The notes under the pieces: model-generated
What the model saw: only the letters and a program-made list of their open reading frames with translations
What the model was told of the DNA's origin: nothing
Database searches by the model: none
Position numbers and translations under genes: made by a program
From: an uncultured Oscillibacter sp.
Lineage (GTDB): Bacteria > Bacillota > Clostridia > Oscillospirales > Oscillospiraceae
Assembly: GCA_910588005.1 (NCBI GenBank)
Contig: CAJUQM010000006.1
Span: forward strand, 1-64,000
Direction: 5' to 3'
Length of the DNA stretch: 64,000 nt
Shown: piece by piece, positions 43,009-51,505 of the stretch
How positions within the stretch are numbered: the first letter of the stretch is position 1
Layout: the number at the start of each line of letters is the position of its first letter

Positions 43009-45273
43009 TTAGGGCGAGAGTGGTTCCATCTCCGGCAGAGTCAGCGCGTAGGCGCTGCTGAGTTCCAGCCGCAGGGCGGGGTAGTCCCCGTCCATCTGCT
43101 CCGGCAGATAGGTGATCTGTGCAGAGAGGTAATAGCCCTCCTGCTTGCGGTCCGCGTACAAAATGGCGATTCGGGGTACGGTTCCGCCGTTTTCCAGATA
43201 TGCCGCCTGTTTTACGGCGATGTCGTAGTCCTCGAAATGCGTGGTGTCCGAAACACCCTCCGGGTAGATGTCCGCGCCGGAGAGTTCCAGAGCGGTATAG
43301 GCCTGGTCCACCACATCCTTGGCGCTCTCGCCCTCCGCGATTGTGACGGTGACCTCCATACCGTGGGCCTTGGAGCGGAGGGTATAGCCGCCGTCTAAAA
43401 AGACGGGGGAATCGCTGTAGGGAACGTGGGCGTCCACAAAGGCGTCGTATCCAAACATATCGTAAGGCGCTTTGATGTATCCCACGGCGGTGTGATTGAA
43501 GTCCAGCTCCTCCGCCAGATGGAACAGAGACTGGTAGTTCTCCTCTGTGATCTCTGCCTGAGTGAGACCGGTGCGCTGGAGGTTTTCCAGCATATAGAGG
43601 ATCGTTCCCCGAATGTCTTTGCTCTTTCTGCCGTCTCCGCCGCTGCCCTGCCGGGCCTCCACCGTCACCAGCAGGCCGTCCTCCGCCAGGGCCGCACCCA
43701 CGTGGACAGCCCTCCCGTCTTTCAGATACAGCGAGAGGATCTCATAGCGGTACTCCGTGCCGTCCGCCGCTGTCAGGGGGACCAAGGTCTCCTCTGCCCC
43801 GGCGTTGGCAAACTGGAAGTAGTCGTATTGAGGGGAGGTGCGGTAGTCGCTGATGGGCTGAAGCAGCATGTCGGTGGCCGTGTTCTCGTCCGCGCCTGTC
43901 TGCACGGCCAGGGTGTAATCGGCGTCTGTGACAGAGTCGTGGAAGGCGTTGACGCCGGTGAGCTGAAATGCGCCGTCCACCTGGTAGGTGACGCCGTTTG
44001 TCTCGTAGCGGCTGACAGCGCCCTCAGGCATTCGGGCCGTCACGGCGGCGGGACCTGTCCGGCCGGGGGCGGCTGTGCCGCCCGATAGGGTTCCGTCCAG
44101 CAGTCCGCCCAGGCCATAGCCGGCGGCGCCCAGTGCCAGGGCCAGAATCAAAGCCAGGGCGCACAGTCCCCAGCGGTAGTGAACCGGCTCCTGGGGCGGC
44201 TCCAGACCATAGACCGGAGCGAAATTTGGATAGGCTTTGGCAATGCGGATTTTCTTCTGCCGTCCATTTTGCAGCGAGTACAGACCGTGCCAGCTCCACC
44301 GGTCCTCTTTTACCAGCTCAAAGTCTGTAAGGGGGAGTACTATGATGCTCAGAGAGCTTCCCGGCAATACCTGGCCGCTGGTCAGCAGAGCGATGGCCCG
44401 CAGGATCGAGGCTTTGGCCCGCTCCTGTTCCACTGTGGATAGACAGTCCCACTTGACGGCTCGGATGCGGACATTTTTCTCCGTAAAACGGTATGTATCC
44501 ATGGCATTGAGGGCGCTGAGATTTACCTGCCAGAGGTGCCCCGCCGCCCGGACGAAGAGGTAGGCCTCCGCCTGGTTGACGCGGGTCATGGGAAGGGCGG
44601 CGGCCATTACCAAAAAAGAGCTGAGAATGGCGCAGAGAGCGGCCAGGCTCAGGGGGATCGGGGCATCCTGGCGCACTGCGGCCGCCAGCAGTGCAATGCC
44701 GATGAGAAGCCCCGGCATCATGGAGAGGAAGGTGCTCAGACGCAAGGGCCGCAGCCAGTGTTTACCCGCCGGATAGAAGTCCGCCTCCCCCGCGGCGGCA
44801 GCCGCCTCCGGAGAGGCGGGGGGCGGGGGAAGCTCCGGTACGCCCGTGTTCCGCAGGCCGCCTAAGATGGTGGGGACCGCGCCCAACAAGGTGAAGAGAT
44901 ACAGCATTGCCAGATCACCCCAGTAGGAGACGCCATTCAGCATACCCTGCTTCAGCAGGTAGGGGATGGCCCGGTGCGCCTCAAAAATACTGCACTCCAG
45001 CTCTGGAGCAATGGCAATGGCCCAGGTGAGCCTGTGGGCAAAAAATGTCATGAGAAGAATCAAGAGGGAGGAGACCGCCGCTCCCTTTTTGCTCAGCATG
45101 CCGCCCAGCATTTCATAGCCTTTCAGAGCGCAGACCGCCATGACAAGTCCGGATATGGAGGCCACATATCCCATCTGCCCGATGACGACGGTACAGGCCA
45201 CGCCAGCCAAAGAACCTAAAAAGGCGCCGACGGTTCCCGCCGCCACATTTTCCCGTCTTTTTTTCTGTTCCAC
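43009..45273 (-). CDS. Large polytopic membrane protein of unknown function (754 aa)
   Basis: The N-terminal third has about six hydrophobic helices; a cytoplasmic segment of about 130 residues follows, then another helix (residues about 370-395) and an extracytoplasmic C-terminal domain of about 340 residues. I recognise no domain. Translation begins at GTG with AAAGGAG 8 bases upstream. It is 46 bases after the anti-sigma gene, so it is probably the first effector or sensor component under that sigma factor. Confidence 0.8.
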   Translation of the reverse strand: MEQKKRRENVAAGTVGAFLGSLAGVACTVVIGQMGYVASISGLVMAVCALKGYEMLGGMLSKKGAAVSSLLILLMTFFAHRLTWAIAIAPELECSIFEAHRAIPYLLKQGMLNGVSYWGDLAMLYLFTLLGAVPTILGGLRNTGVPELPPPPASPEAAAAAGEADFYPAGKHWLRPLRLSTFLSMMPGLLIGIALLAAAVRQDAPIPLSLAALCAILSSFLVMAAALPMTRVNQAEAYLFVRAAGHLWQVNLSALNAMDTYRFTEKNVRIRAVKWDCLSTVEQERAKASILRAIALLTSGQVLPGSSLSIIVLPLTDFELVKEDRWSWHGLYSLQNGRQKKIRIAKAYPNFAPVYGLEPPQEPVHYRWGLCALALILALALGAAGYGLGGLLDGTLSGGTAAPGRTGPAAVTARMPEGAVSRYETNGVTYQVDGAFQLTGVNAFHDSVTDADYTLAVQTGADENTATDMLLQPISDYRTSPQYDYFQFANAGAEETLVPLTAADGTEYRYEILSLYLKDGRAVHVGAALAEDGLLVTVEARQGSGGDGRKSKDIRGTILYMLENLQRTGLTQAEITEENYQSLFHLAEELDFNHTAVGYIKAPYDMFGYDAFVDAHVPYSDSPVFLDGGYTLRSKAHGMEVTVTIAEGESAKDVVDQAYTALELSGADIYPEGVSDTTHFEDYDIAVKQAAYLENGGTVPRIAILYADRKQEGYYLSAQITYLPEQMDGDYPALRLELSSAYALTLPEMEPLSP

Positions 45274-45319
45274 TCGAACAGCTCCTTTCCTGATGCTCTT
45301 TTTATATCTTATGGGGAGA

Positions 45320-46228
45320 CTATGCTCCCATCATCACACTTTCCGCCATTCTGACAAGCTCCTCAGCGGTCAGAGGACCGGAGATCCAGTAGAGATCGTT
45401 CAGGCTGTTTCCCCAGACCAGAGGACCGGAGCCGTCTGTCTGCCGGTACAGGTGGGCGGGAAGGCCGTTAATCAAGGACTCCTGCGCCTCCAGACCTGCC
45501 ACGGCCGACTCAATTTCGGGCCGGGCATTCTCCCAATCGGTGGAGTTAACGGTGGCGTAGGCATAGTAGAGTTTTCCGCTGTCTTCGCTGGTGTAGAGAG
45601 ATTTGGCGCAGGAGATGCCGCCGCCGCTGTATTGCCGGGTGTAGCCCTCCGGAATCCAGAGGGGGCGGTATATGACGATATGGTCCTCCGCGCCGGCAGG
45701 TTTGCCGGAGGGGGCATAATGATATTCAAAATGGTCTCCGCAGATCTCCCGTATCCATCCTGAAAAGACTGACCGGGCGTCCGGACTGAACGTCAGAAGC
45801 AGGACGCCGCTGAGGAGGAGAGACAGCGCAATGCAGGCCGCCGTCCGGGTGATCCGATACCATGCGGGATGGCCGGCTGCGCGGAACTGCCGCCGCATCT
45901 GCCGCCGGAGGGAGGGAGAGGAGGCAGGCCGTGGCTGCACAGCCACGGCCGAGGCGCCTGGCGCCTCGGCGCTCTTATAAAGAGAGTTGGCGTCGGCAAA
46001 AGGGAGATATTTTTCTAAAAATACCTTCCAGGCTCGGTCTGCGTCACCGCTGTTTTGCCGGTGCGCCCGTTCTGCCAGAATCTCCGCCGCGCGGAGAATT
46101 TTATCTATTTCGGCCTCACTGCTCTCCGGAGACTGAAAGTCCAGCAGGAGCAGCGCCTCCAAATCGGCGGAGCTGGTGCGCTCAAGGGCCTTCAAGCGTT
46201 TCAAATGTGCTTTTTCAGACAGAGTCAT
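45320..46228 (-). CDS. DUF4367-type anti-sigma factor
   Basis: The 302-residue protein has a cytoplasmic N-terminal half (about 135 residues), a single membrane helix (ACIALSLLLSGVLLLTF) and an extracytoplasmic DUF4367-like domain (WIPEGYTRQYSGGGISCAKSLY, and a C-terminal NGLPAHLYRQTDGSGPLVWGN). This arrangement is common for anti-sigma factors paired with ECF-type sigma factors in Clostridia. It normally would lie right after the sigma gene, but a 165-bp repeat element intervenes. Confidence 0.83.
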   Translation of the reverse strand: MTLSEKAHLKRLKALERTSSADLEALLLLDFQSPESSEAEIDKILRAAEILAERAHRQNSGDADRAWKVFLEKYLPFADANSLYKSAEAPGASAVAVQPRPASSPSLRRQMRRQFRAAGHPAWYRITRTAACIALSLLLSGVLLLTFSPDARSVFSGWIREICGDHFEYHYAPSGKPAGAEDHIVIYRPLWIPEGYTRQYSGGGISCAKSLYTSEDSGKLYYAYATVNSTDWENARPEIESAVAGLEAQESLINGLPAHLYRQTDGSGPLVWGNSLNDLYWISGPLTAEELVRMAESVMMGA

Positions 46229-46263
46229 GCTGTATCCCTCCTCTCAAAATAGGTATGCTGCAT

Positions 46264-46428
46264 TAGGCCTTGTTTAAAAAATGAGAAAACGCCGTCTCCG
46301 GGCATCTTTTTTCACCAGGACTTCGTTGATTTTCCTTGAAATCCGTCAGGATTCCTGCGGAAAACCGCCTTGCCTGACGAAAAAATCTGTCTCAATCCGG
46401 CATTCCGCCAATTTTCAAACAAGGCCTA
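46264..46428. mobile_element. Miniature inverted-repeat element (MITE-like, 165 bp) with TA ends
   Basis: The ends TAGGCCTTGTTTAAAA (46264-46279) and TTTTCAAACAAGGCCTA (46412-46428) are inverted copies with one difference. The interior has an imperfect hairpin (CGTCAGG...CCTGACG, about 46345-46380) and no coding frame. The outer TA on both sides fits a TA target as used by IS630/Tc1-type transposases, but flanking duplication cannot be proved from one copy. The right end supplies the TAG stop of the sigma factor gene. No second copy was found in this window by eye. Confidence 0.75.
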
Positions 46429-46920
46429 GATACTGGCTTCAATTTTTTTCTGCAGCCGTTTCCGGGCGCGCTGGACCCGCTTTTTGCAGCTCTCCACAGA
46501 GATCCCCATCTCCTCCGCCACCTCCAGCACGGTGCAGCGGCCCAGAGCGATGCGCTTGAGCAGCCGGAAGTCCTCGCTGGCCGACAGGTCGCCGAACAGC
46601 ACGTCCACGCTGATCAGATCCGGCGTTCCGGCGGCCAAGTGCTTGCCGGGTTCCAGCGACAAAAGGAGCTTTTTCAGCTTTGCCTGGGTGCGCAGCATAT
46701 TCTGGCACACATATTTCAGCGTGCACATGATCCAGCGGCGCGGATCGGCGCTGGAGAGGAACTGTTCCCGCTTGGCACAGGCGATGCAGAAAGTTTCCTG
46801 AATGGACTCCTCCGCCAGGGCGCTTTCTCCGAGGACCCGCAGGGCATAGATGTGAAGCGCTGGATACATCTCTTTATATAGTTGTTCCACCTCGGTTTCC
46901 CAGGGGGTGTAGTTCTCCAC
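46426..46920 (-). CDS. ECF-type RNA polymerase sigma factor
   Basis: The 164-residue protein has sigma region 2 (YPALHIYALRVLGESALAEESIQETFCIACAK) and region 4 with the helix-turn-helix LGRCTVLEVAEEMGISVESCKKRVQRARKRLQKK. It starts at GTG. The stop TAG and last bases lie in the right inverted repeat of the adjacent mobile element, so the original C-terminus may have been a few residues different. It is expected to direct the downstream array of membrane genes and to be held by the DUF4367 anti-sigma factor. Confidence 0.87.
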   Translation of the reverse strand: MENYTPWETEVEQLYKEMYPALHIYALRVLGESALAEESIQETFCIACAKREQFLSSADPRRWIMCTLKYVCQNMLRTQAKLKKLLLSLEPGKHLAAGTPDLISVDVLFGDLSASEDFRLLKRIALGRCTVLEVAEEMGISVESCKKRVQRARKRLQKKIEASI

Positions 46921-47682
46921 CGCCTCACCGCCTCTCGCCGGAACAGGGAAGATGCCGTTTTCCAGCTTTTAGATGTCTGTTATGTATATGTCGGAAAAGG
47001 TCTGTTTGGGGACATATCAAAAAAATTTTTTAAAGTCAGTTGATGGAACGCCGCCGATTGCACCGCGCCGGCGGTAGCGGACCTTTTGGAAGCGATGGGA
47101 GAACGCTGAGGCCCGGCGGCAATTACCAATTATGATACGGCGATTGCTGTAAAAGTCAACAGAAAATCTTGAACCAATATATCTGATATCTTTTGTGAAA
47201 AGTGGCTGTAGCAGCTGCGGCATTTACAAAGAAAAGGGCGGCCGGCAGAGGGATCAAAATGAATGGTTTTGAAAGTCAGAATGGCGCAGAGATCAATCTG
47301 GCCGTTTGAGGGAGATACAGCGCCGCGTACTACAAAACAAACGTCTGACTGCTGATAAAAAGAGAACGTTTTTGTGAGTTTAGAGGGGCTTTTAAAAATT
47401 AAGGAAAGACGCGGTGATACATGGATTGACGGATTTTATAAGTCCTTTTACTGTTTCATAAGAAAAGTTTTATGAGACAGACGGCTTGCCTGGGATGCGG
47501 TGCGATGTGGTAATAAACTGCAAGCACCGCAATGGACACTGCCGCCTATCCCAACAGGAGCATCTGCGATATATGGACAGGCAAGACCGCATTTCCGGCA
47601 GCGGATGCCGCAGCCACCTCCTACGCGGACAAGGCACGGCAGATGGACAGTGGTTTTGGACACATTGCCGCTGGATACACAC
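46921..47682. other. Long intergenic region (about 760 bases)
   Basis: Several short frames exist, but none has a ribosome site plus a recognisable domain. An unusual A/T-rich stretch at about 47020-47035 may belong to the sigma factor promoter, and a weak promoter-like TTGACG-17-TACTGT occurs at 47426-47454. I find no RNA or repeat. Confidence 0.35.
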
Positions 47683-47711
47683 TTGACTTTTTGCCGAACC
47701 GTTTATATAAT
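47683..47711 (+). promoter_or_regulatory. Promoter of the PepSY-domain gene
   Basis: TTGACT is 17 bases from a perfect TATAAT (47706-47711), about 60 bases before the start codon. Confidence 0.8.
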
Positions 47712-47771
47712 GACCTCGCTATTATTGCGCCTTACGACAGAAGGTCTCAAAACAAGAAAGGGGTATTTGTT

Positions 47772-48563
47772 ATGAAAAAGGCGGAGTTTTGGAAAGGATT
47801 TGGCGTTGGCTTTACGGTACTATTGTTACTCATGTGCCTATGTATGACTGCCTTTGCGTCTTCCAAACGGACTATTGATGTAGAGGATGGTATTGGCATC
47901 TCCATCAATGGGGCAACCTTTATCCCGAGGGATGCCGCCGGGAATCAGGTTCCGGTCTTTATCTACAATGGAACTACCTATGCTCCTGTTCGCGCTATTG
48001 GAGAAGCTATGGGGCTGGATGTCAAGTTTGACTCGGCTAATCGAATGGTTCAGCTTACCACACAGGATCGGTTGCTTGCTCAAAGTGGGACTTCTGGCTC
48101 CTATATAAGTGCTGATCGGGCCAAAGAAATTGCCTTGGCGGACGCTGGCCTAAAAGAAGGAAATGCTGTTTTCCTGAAGGTCAAATTGGAGCGGGATGAC
48201 GGACGGTATCAATATGATGTAGAATTTTATAGTGGCACGACAGAATATGACTATGAGATTGATGCCATTACAGGGAAGATTCTCAGTGCAGGTCGGGAAT
48301 TAGACGATTTTATTGTCCCCGTAGGCACCTCTGGCGGTTCTGCTGGTAACGGAACAATTTCTGCAGATCGAGCCAAGGAGATCGCCTTGGCAGATGCCGG
48401 AATCAATGCGAATGATGCGGTTTTCAAAAAGGTTAAGTTAGACCGGGACGATGGTCGGCTGGAATACGAAGTGGAGTTTTATGCTGGCTCTATGGAGTAT
48501 GAGTATGAAATCAATGCCGAGACAGGGAGCATCATCAGCCGAGATATAGAATCGCACAACTGA
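47772..48563 (+). CDS. Secreted copper-amine-oxidase-N/PepSY protein
   Basis: The 263-residue protein has a signal peptide or anchor helix (residues about 12-30), a copper amine oxidase N-terminal-like domain (residues about 35-100; NGTTYAPVRAIGEAMGLDVKFD), and two PepSY domains (about 110-185 and 195-260), each with SADRAKEIALADAG and YDVEFYSG/YEVEFYAG. PepSY domains inhibit or bind proteases and wall enzymes. The two repeats are about 70% alike. Base composition is more AT-rich than its neighbours, which hints at separate origin. Confidence 0.88.
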   Translation: MKKAEFWKGFGVGFTVLLLLMCLCMTAFASSKRTIDVEDGIGISINGATFIPRDAAGNQVPVFIYNGTTYAPVRAIGEAMGLDVKFDSANRMVQLTTQDRLLAQSGTSGSYISADRAKEIALADAGLKEGNAVFLKVKLERDDGRYQYDVEFYSGTTEYDYEIDAITGKILSAGRELDDFIVPVGTSGGSAGNGTISADRAKEIALADAGINANDAVFKKVKLDRDDGRLEYEVEFYAGSMEYEYEINAETGSIISRDIESHN

Positions 48564-48578
48564 ACATCCGTGCTTGCA

Positions 48579-48610
48579 GGGGTAGTGCTTTATGGGCACT
48601 GTCCCTTTTC
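48579..48610 (+). terminator. Terminator after the PepSY gene
   Basis: The stem GGGGTAGTGC/GCACTGTCCC (two mismatches) is followed by TTTT. Confidence 0.65.
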
Positions 48611-48976
48611 GGTGAAATCCCCCTTGACAAATGTTCTCTTGTAATAGCCCGCTTACAGAGAGGTACAGATTTCACCGGAAGAGAAAAGGCGGCCGGAATC
48701 GTTGCGGTGCAACGGTTCCGGCTGCCTTTTCCGGCCCTCCAAGACAGCAGCCGGCGGATTCCAATGGGATGACCGGGCAGAATGGAATGGCAATGATTCT
48801 GGCTGGGGAATGTCTCAAAAATGATTTCCTGTGCAGTCCCTGGATCAATGGAGCCTTGGCTGTGCGCTGAAAGAGTTCAATCTGTGCCGGAGAGGGTCCC
48901 TGCCGGATCTTCTGCCAGAAAATAGGCTCTGATACATTCGGCCAGCGTTTTCTCGCGGCGGTGGAGGCGGTGTTCA
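48611..48976. repeat. Direct repeat copy A (366 bp)
   Basis: This stretch is nearly identical to 50295-50660 at a constant offset of 1684 bases. It includes a terminator hairpin (about 48684-48730) and the last codons of a LysR gene. Identity breaks at both ends, at GGTGAAATCC on the left and GGTGGAGG on the right. Confidence 0.9.
48877..48976 (-). pseudogene. Truncated 3' end of a LysR gene
   Basis: About 33 codons ending in LAEDPAGTLSGTD match the C-terminus of the LysR protein at 50561-51505. There is no start or body, so it is a remnant made by duplication. Confidence 0.8.
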
Positions 48977-49146
48977 CCCCCTGCCCAGTATGTGCAGGCC
49001 GGCAGACGCCACAGGCGGCTTGTGCATCGGGCGGAGCTGCGCCGATACAGCGGGGGGAGCCGTCGGCCATCAACGAGCAGCGCCGGGTATATACCGGGGC
49101 ATTGCTTGCCGCTGCTACCACTACTATCAGCGTCCAAAGACAAAGG

Positions 49147-49176
49147 TTGACTATCCGCCCGCACCGGTGCTATACT
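49147..49176 (+). promoter_or_regulatory. Promoter of the 300-residue hypothetical gene
   Basis: TTGACT is 18 bases from TATACT (49171-49176). Confidence 0.65.
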
Positions 49177-49297
49177 TTGCTCGCGTCAATTTGACAGATC
49201 GAAGTTTTCTATGAAGTTATAGAAAGAAAAGTAAATTAGAGAGTTTAAGATAGCATGGTCGTTTCGTGTCGACGAAATACAACAGGAGATGATTCTT

Positions 49298-50200
49298 ATG
49301 TTTGGATTTGGAAAAAAGAAGATAAAGGAAGATACAGCCCCAGAGAAGCGGCTGGCTGAGTTTCAGAGAAAAAAGGACTGGGCTGGGGTGGCCAGAACCT
49401 ACTATGAGCTGGGCGTGACCGCTATGGATGCGGGCGACCTGCATAAAGCCCAGCTGTGGCTCCACCGGGCAGACACCATTTACAGCGCTGATGACAATAT
49501 CTATGATAAGGTGGGGGAGAAACTGATGGACGATTGCTCCGACCGTATTGGGCGGCTGGAGGATGAGGACGGACTGTTCTACAACGACATTCCCGCCAAA
49601 ATTGAGGCCAGGGCGAAGGAACTGAGCGGTCCCCAGGTTCGGGTGTGGGGTCTGCTGTCCATTGCCCGGTTGGTGCGGCTGGGGGAGCGGCTGGCCAGGC
49701 TGCCAGGCTGTGAGGTGCTGGGCCAACTGGACTGGGCGGTTGATCTGATGTTTCGCTCCCTCCAGAGCTTACCCTCTCAAGAGGCCTACCAACGCCTGAT
49801 GGATATGTGCAACGCGCTCTATGAACTCAACGGCAAGCCGGTCTATTACAGCGGTGAGATTGAGGTCCCAGGCAGCCCACCCTTCCAGCTGTTCGATCTG
49901 AATGGCCTGTTTGGAGTGGAACAGGAGCTGAACAGCTATACCGACAACCATCTGCGGCTGCTGGCCGCTCTGAGCCAAGGCGCGGAGGAGCTGCCCCAGG
50001 CCGAGAGCAGCATTGTGGCCTGCGCCCTGCTACCCGACTACTACATCCGCTCCGGCGCAGACAGGCTGGGGGATGTCCCTCAGATCAAGGCGGAACTCCA
50101 GCGTATCTGGAGCGACTATGATTTTGTCCGTGACCGCCTTACCTGGGAGGAGGCCGGGAAAAGAATCGCGGATTATAAACAGTTGGATATTCTGACCTGA
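49298..50200 (+). CDS. Conserved hypothetical protein, helical repeat-like
   Basis: The 300-residue soluble protein starts MFGFGKKK and has N-terminal helices (RLAEFQRKKDWAGVARTYYELGVTAMDAGDLHKAQLWLHRADTIY is TPR-like, residues about 17-62). The remainder is mixed alpha/beta with no domain that I know. The ATG at 49298 is 6-8 bases after AGGAGATG; an ATG three codons upstream lies in the site. It is located between two copies of the 366-bp repeat, so it could have moved with them. Confidence 0.75.
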   Translation: MFGFGKKKIKEDTAPEKRLAEFQRKKDWAGVARTYYELGVTAMDAGDLHKAQLWLHRADTIYSADDNIYDKVGEKLMDDCSDRIGRLEDEDGLFYNDIPAKIEARAKELSGPQVRVWGLLSIARLVRLGERLARLPGCEVLGQLDWAVDLMFRSLQSLPSQEAYQRLMDMCNALYELNGKPVYYSGEIEVPGSPPFQLFDLNGLFGVEQELNSYTDNHLRLLAALSQGAEELPQAESSIVACALLPDYYIRSGADRLGDVPQIKAELQRIWSDYDFVRDRLTWEEAGKRIADYKQLDILT

Positions 50201-50277
50201 TGGATCTACAGAAGATGACCCTGCTCCACAAAGAAAAGAGTCTTGATGAGGAATAATACAACTTTCAGTTTATCGGG

Positions 50278-50306
50278 GAGGATTTCATCTTTATGGTGAA
50301 ATCCTC
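50278..50306 (+). terminator. Hairpin after the 300-residue hypothetical gene
   Basis: The 10-bp perfect arms GAGGATTTCA/TGAAATCCTC have a 9-base loop and lack a T run. Its right arm begins repeat copy B. Confidence 0.5.
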
Positions 50307-50660
50307 CTCGGCAAATGTTCTCTTGCAATAGCCCGCTTACAGAGAGGTACAGATTTTACCGAAAAAGAAAAGGCGGCCGGAATCGTTGCACCGCAACGGT
50401 TCCGGCCGCCTTTTCCGGTCCTCCAGGACAGCAGCCGGCGGATTCCAATGGGATGACCGGGCAGAATGGAATGGCAATGATTCTGGCTGGGGAATGTCTC
50501 AAAAATGATTTCCTGTGCAGTCCCTGGATCAATGGAGCCTTGGCTGTGCGCTGAAAGAGTTCAATCTGTGCCGGAGAGGGTCCCTGCCGGATCTTCTGCC
50601 AGAAAATAGGCTCTGATACATTCGGCCAGCGTTTTCTCGCGGCGGTGGAGGTGGCGTTCA
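50295..50660. repeat. Direct repeat copy B (366 bp), parent of copy A
   Basis: This copy contains the intact LysR 3' end and its terminator (stem 50368-50414: AAAAGGCGGCCGGAA, inner CGTTGC/GCAACG, then complement with TTTT). It is therefore likely to be the original from which copy A arose. Confidence 0.9.
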
Positions 50661-51505
50661 TCCCGGTGAATCAGACATAGAAAAATGTCGTTTTCCCTGG
50701 GGGTATCCTTCAGCTGGATGGCGCGCAGAGGGTAGTGGCTCTGACTTTTGGCACAGGCGCAGCGACTGAGAATGGCCACCATGTTCTGGTCTCTGACGGC
50801 CTCTTGAATCAGCGTGACGTTGGGAAAAATGGTATAGAGATTTCCATTATCAAAGGATTTGATGGTGGCGAGAGAGTCTCCGGAGGCATCAAAATGGGGG
50901 AGAATGGCGAAATGGCAGTGAGTTACATCTTGTACCGCAATGCGCTCCCTGGACGCCAGAGGATGGTCTTCCCGAACCAGGAGGCAGAGCTGGTCCCGCA
51001 GCAGGACTTCAATTTCAATGTGATATCTGGAGGCAACCGCCCGATAGGACTCCAGTTGGGGCTGGCCAAAGTGAACGACACCGATGTTTCCCTCGTTTTT
51101 AATAATCATGGAACCCACCTCATCTCCGTTTACCGTACGGAACTCCAGGTTTCCCTGAGGTTCTTTTTCCAGAAACATCCGGTTGAGGGGCAGGGCCAGT
51201 AAAGCGTTGACCGTGGGGGAGAGGATCAGAGGAATGGGAGCGGTGTCGTTAGAGTGGGCATTCAGCTGGAGAATTTTTTCGTAGCAGGCGTGGATGTCCC
51301 CGATCAGAGACAGGGCCTCATCTCCCTCTGCTGTGGCCTGTACACCGCTGTGAGTCCGGTAAAAAAGGGGGAAGCCCAGTTCATCCTCCGCGCTTTTGAC
51401 AATGGAACTCAAAGTGGTTTGCCCCAGATACAGCTCTTGCGCGGCGGCGGAAATGGAGTGCCGCCTGCCGATCTCAATGAGGTATTGCAAATGCTCCATT
51501 CTCAT
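50561..51505 (-). CDS. LysR-family regulator (second of a coupled pair)
   Basis: The 314-residue protein has the LysR helix-turn-helix (MEHLQYLIEIGRRHSISAAAQELYLGQTTLSSIVKSAEDELG) and an effector-binding domain. The ATG at 51505 overlaps the stop of the upstream LysR gene in ATGA. It is a paralogue of that gene, with about one third of residues alike by eye. Both probably govern the catabolic island that follows. Its 3' end is duplicated 1.7 kb away. Confidence 0.9.
   Translation of the reverse strand: MRMEHLQYLIEIGRRHSISAAAQELYLGQTTLSSIVKSAEDELGFPLFYRTHSGVQATAEGDEALSLIGDIHACYEKILQLNAHSNDTAPIPLILSPTVNALLALPLNRMFLEKEPQGNLEFRTVNGDEVGSMIIKNEGNIGVVHFGQPQLESYRAVASRYHIEIEVLLRDQLCLLVREDHPLASRERIAVQDVTHCHFAILPHFDASGDSLATIKSFDNGNLYTIFPNVTLIQEAVRDQNMVAILSRCACAKSQSHYPLRAIQLKDTPRENDIFLCLIHRDERHLHRREKTLAECIRAYFLAEDPAGTLSGTD

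Noticed and set aside
47486..47686. Short Cys/His-rich frame before the PepSY gene
   Set aside because: There is no ribosome site, it ends at the promoter, and the cysteine spacing fits no zinc motif that I know.
48631..48870. 79-residue frame present twice (also 50315-50554)
   Set aside because: It is conserved only because it lies in the 366-bp repeat; it reads through the LysR terminator hairpin and has no ribosome site.
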